Program-made: the position numbers and the translations under genes
Notes under the pieces: generated by a model
The model's database searches: none
What the model was told of the DNA's origin: nothing
Seen by the model: the letters and a program-made list of their open reading frames with translations, nothing else
Assembly (NCBI GenBank): GCA_944368775.1
Contig: CALVXB010000002.1
Coordinates: 1-64,000, forward strand
From: an uncultured Clostridia bacterium
GTDB lineage: Bacteria; Bacillota; Clostridia; Christensenellales; Borkfalkiaceae
DNA: 64,000 bases
Direction: 5' to 3'
In this document: piece by piece, positions 61,562 through 64,000 of the stretch
Position numbering within the stretch: the first letter of the stretch is position 1
Layout: each line of letters opens with the position of its first letter

Positions 61562-64000
61562 ATGGCAGTCAAAAAGAAGGTGCGGCAGGCGCTCTCCCTC
61601 GTCTGCGCGGCGCAGCGCTACTACGGGTATGCAGAATATTTCGCGCGCGTGCCCCTCTTTTCCACGCTGCAGGTGGTCAACAAGGGGGCGGAGGCGGCGG
61701 AGAACGTCGAGGTGAGCATCGACAGCAGCGACGGCTTTCTCCTGCCGTACAGCCGCACCTTCGCGGCGATCCCCTTCGAGAGCAGCGTCTCGCTCGCGCC
61801 CGAAAACATCCTCTCGCCGCTGTATTTGACCGAACTTGCCGACGTCGCGGTCACGACGGTGCGCGTGCGCCTGACCTGCGGCAAGGAGCAGGCGGAGGAG
61901 AGCGCCGACGTGACGGTGCTTCCCTTCGATATGTGGAGCGGCCGCAGCGGCGACCCCGCGCTGCTCGCCGGGTTCGTCCGCCCCAAGGTCGCCGACTGCC
62001 TGCGCATTTTGGACGGCGCGCAGGAGCAGCTGAAAAAGTGGGATATCGCCTGCGAGTGGCGGGGGTATGCGGAGGGGGATAAAAACACCGTCCGCCGCAT
62101 CGCCGCCGCGCTGTACGCGGCGGTCAAAAAGCACTCCGTCGCGCGCGCGGGCGACGCGCGCGACTTCGACGAGCCCGTCTCCGTCGCGGGCGGCGCGCAT
62201 ATCTTAAAGGACAAGCGCGCCTCCGCCCTCGAGATGGCCCTCTTTTTCGCCGCCTGCCTCGAGTGCGCGGGTCTGCACCCCGTGCTCGCGCTGGGGCGGC
62301 AGGAGGTCGCCTGCGGCGTCTGGCTGTACGACAACTGCTTCGCCGACGCCGCCGGCGACGACGTATCCCTGTTGCAAAAGTACATTTCGGACGGCATCAA
62401 CAACGTCAGCATGTTCGATGCCGCCGACCTCTTCGCGGGCAAGAGCGTCAACTACACCGCCTCCGAAAAGCACTTCGCGCAGAAGTTGGAGCGCGGCTGC
62501 TACGACACGGTCGTAGACGTGCGCCGCTGCCGCCTCGGCCGCATCTTGCCCCTCCCCCTCAAAGTCAAGGGGGTGAGCGGACCCGAGCTTTTGGGGGAGG
62601 AGGATACCGACCTCTCCGCCGCGCCCGCAGACCTCTCCGCCGCGCGCAAACTCAGTCTGGACGGAAAGATCGCGAAGAACAAGCAGTGGGAGCGCCGCCT
62701 GCTCGACCTCTCCCTCAAAAACGCGCTGCTGCATTTCCGCCCCGAAAAGAACGCGCTGCACATCGCCGCGCCCGACGCCGACCGCCTGCGCGAAGCGCTC
62801 GCGGAGGGCAAGCCGTACGCGCTCGCCGCGCGCACGGCGGATATGCTCGCCCTGCCCGAGGACGCTTACTTCGCCGCGCCCGGCAAGCTGTCGGCGCTGA
62901 ACGAGCTTTTAGAATTGGAGCTGAAAAACGGCCGCCTGCACACCTTTTCCGACGCCGCCCGCCTCGACGAGGTGCTGCGCGCCCTGCTGCGCAAGGCAAA
63001 GACGGCGGAGGAGGAGACGGGCGCGAACGTGCTCTTCCTCGCCCTCGGCTTTTTGCGCTGGTACGAGTCTGACGCCGCGCGCACGCCGCTGCACGCGCCC
63101 CTCGTGCTCTGGCCGATGAAGCTGGTGCGCAGCAAGGGAGGCAAGGGGTATTCCCTCGCCGCCGCGGGCGACCTGCAGGTCAACACCACCCTGCTCGAGT
63201 TCCTCATGCGCGAGTACAAGATCGACATCCGCGGATTAGACGGCCGCCTCGACGGGCTGCGCGTCTCCGAGATCCTCGCCATGGTGCGCGCCGAAGTCCT
63301 CGATATGAAGCGCTGGGCTGTGCTCGGCGATATCTACCTCGCCAACTTCTCCTTCGCCCGCTACGCGATGTGGAATGACGTCCGCCAGAACATCGACGTG
63401 TTCCGCGAGAACCCGCTCATCGCCTCCCTGCTCGAAAACCGCCTGCTGCTGCAGGGCAACGCCTTCGAGGGCAGGGGAGAGGACGACTACGCCCCCGCCG
63501 ACGTCCTCTGCCCGCTGACGGCGGACGGCTCGCAGTTCGAGGCGGTCGCCGAGGCGGTATCGGGGGCGACATTCGTGCTGCACGGCCCGCCCGGCACCGG
63601 CAAGAGCCAGACCATCACCAACATCATCGCCAACTGCCTCTGCCGCGGCAAGCGGGTGCTGTTCGTCGCCGAAAAGCAGGCGGCGCTCTCCGTCGTCAAA
63701 AAGAGGCTTGATTCTATCGGCATCGGCGAGTTTTGCCTCGAGATGCACGCTGGCAAGGCAGACAAGGCGCAGCTGCTCAAAAATTTAGACGCCACCCTCT
63801 CCCTCGCGCCGGAGGAAGAAGGGGACTTTTCCGCCGCGGCCGACCGCCTCGGCGCGCTGCGCGCCGCCCTCAACGAGCCTGTGCGCGCCCTGCACCGCAA
63901 GCGCCGCCTGGGCGTCTCCGTCTACGAGGCCGCCCTCATCTATTGGAAAAACCGCTCCGCGCCCGACGTGCTCGACATCGAAAGCACCTTCTACGACCGC
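61562..64000 (+). CDS. Large DUF4011-type SF1 helicase, 3' end beyond the window
   Basis: At least 813 residues; the frame is open at the edge. The N-terminus is beta-rich (about 30-120). A transglutaminase-like region follows near 205-265 (ALEMALFFAACLECAGLHPVLAL, then VACGVWLYDN) in which the usual catalytic Cys and His of the fold are replaced. Then comes the DUF4011-like part (NKQWERRLLDLSLKNALLHFRP) and a P-loop, GPPGTGKSQTITNIIANCL (about 675), starting a superfamily 1 helicase. Related proteins often end in DUF3320 or a Vsr/DUF559 nuclease and have been proposed to act in antiviral defence; that end is not visible here. AAGGAGG precedes the ATG. Confidence 0.8.
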   Translation, partial: MAVKKKVRQALSLVCAAQRYYGYAEYFARVPLFSTLQVVNKGAEAAENVEVSIDSSDGFLLPYSRTFAAIPFESSVSLAPENILSPLYLTELADVAVTTVRVRLTCGKEQAEESADVTVLPFDMWSGRSGDPALLAGFVRPKVADCLRILDGAQEQLKKWDIACEWRGYAEGDKNTVRRIAAALYAAVKKHSVARAGDARDFDEPVSVAGGAHILKDKRASALEMALFFAACLECAGLHPVLALGRQEVACGVWLYDNCFADAAGDDVSLLQKYISDGINNVSMFDAADLFAGKSVNYTASEKHFAQKLERGCYDTVVDVRRCRLGRILPLPLKVKGVSGPELLGEEDTDLSAAPADLSAARKLSLDGKIAKNKQWERRLLDLSLKNALLHFRPEKNALHIAAPDADRLREALAEGKPYALAARTADMLALPEDAYFAAPGKLSALNELLELELKNGRLHTFSDAARLDEVLRALLRKAKTAEEETGANVLFLALGFLRWYESDAARTPLHAPLVLWPMKLVRSKGGKGYSLAAAGDLQVNTTLLEFLMREYKIDIRGLDGRLDGLRVSEILAMVRAEVLDMKRWAVLGDIYLANFSFARYAMWNDVRQNIDVFRENPLIASLLENRLLLQGNAFEGRGEDDYAPADVLCPLTADGSQFEAVAEAVSGATFVLHGPPGTGKSQTITNIIANCLCRGKRVLFVAEKQAALSVVKKRLDSIGIGEFCLEMHAGKADKAQLLKNLDATLSLAPEEEGDFSAAADRLGALRAALNEPVRALHRKRRLGVSVYEAALIYWKNRSAPDVLDIESTFYDR

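Overview
This is a GC-rich chromosomal stretch from a Gram-positive, anaerobic-type member of the Bacillota, class Clostridia. The evidence is Firmicutes-style TTGACA/TATAAT promoters (often with an extended TGG or TGC) in front of very GC-rich genes, strong AGGAGG ribosome sites with some TTG and GTG starts, a Trep_Strep-type ECF transporter, a DUF3793 protein beside a flavodoxin, HelD, HemW and two glycoside hydrolase family 3 enzymes. A gut commensal of the Christensenellales type would fit, but that is an inference. No rRNA, tRNA, CRISPR array, integrase or insertion sequence was recognised. The content is mostly chromosomal housekeeping and nutrient uptake.

Layout. 0.1-3 kb: ECF transporter operon (S, T, fused A). 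3.2-8.0 kb: 5'-nucleotidase lipoprotein, two small membrane proteins and a cardiolipin synthase, chained by 1-4 nt overlaps. 8.0-8.9 kb: a gene-free, unusually AT-rich stretch full of stem-loops. 8.9-11.2 kb: a membrane protein and a membrane-anchored PstS-like protein. 11.5-19.0 kb: a permuted GH3, a canonical GH3, a membrane protein and a family 2 glycosyltransferase. 19.2-25.5 kb: adenine deaminase, Hsp20, two membrane proteins and phosphoglucomutase. 25.7-31.2 kb: XRE regulator, FeoA-FeoB, an RluA-type pseudouridine synthase, an SmtB-type ArsR regulator, DUF3793 and flavodoxin, which looks like a metal/iron group. 31.5-34.4 kb: GH31 glucosidase and a PocR/AraC regulator. 34.5-38.9 kb (minus strand): zinc-uptake operon (small Cys protein, ZnuA, ZnuC, ZnuB, lipoprotein, membrane protein). 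39.2-41.1 kb (minus): iron alcohol dehydrogenase plus its TetR regulator. 41.4-42.9 kb: fucose-isomerase-like enzyme. 43.0-46.1 kb (minus): large MacB/FtsX-type ABC protein. 46.4-52.1 kb: CMD-cupin pair, tyrosine phosphatase, LepA, MGMT and HemW. 52.3-53.8 kb: a lipoprotein and a small anchored protein. 53.9-58.2 kb: GuaB, full-length GuaA and a second GMP synthetase without an amidotransferase domain. 58.4-64.0 kb: HelD, a HAD phosphatase and the start of a large DUF4011-type helicase cut by the window edge.

The most novel signal is a 23-nt intergenic element present five times between 47.6 and 52.1 kb, once after each of five consecutive genes. Its core is the palindrome CATAGTACTATG. One copy carries paired compensatory changes in that palindrome, and another carries paired changes in a second, overlapping palindrome. 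Other signals worth following are twin operators in front of the DUF3793-flavodoxin operon (one a perfect 24-bp palindrome), twin TGACA-N3-TGTCA operators over the alcohol dehydrogenase promoter, an inside-out CIRCE-like repeat before hsp20, a FeoB with a lost G4 asparagine and a low-complexity stretch in place of its helical domain, a probable leaderless PocR/AraC mRNA, and a zinc operon with two extra Cys/His-rich proteins.
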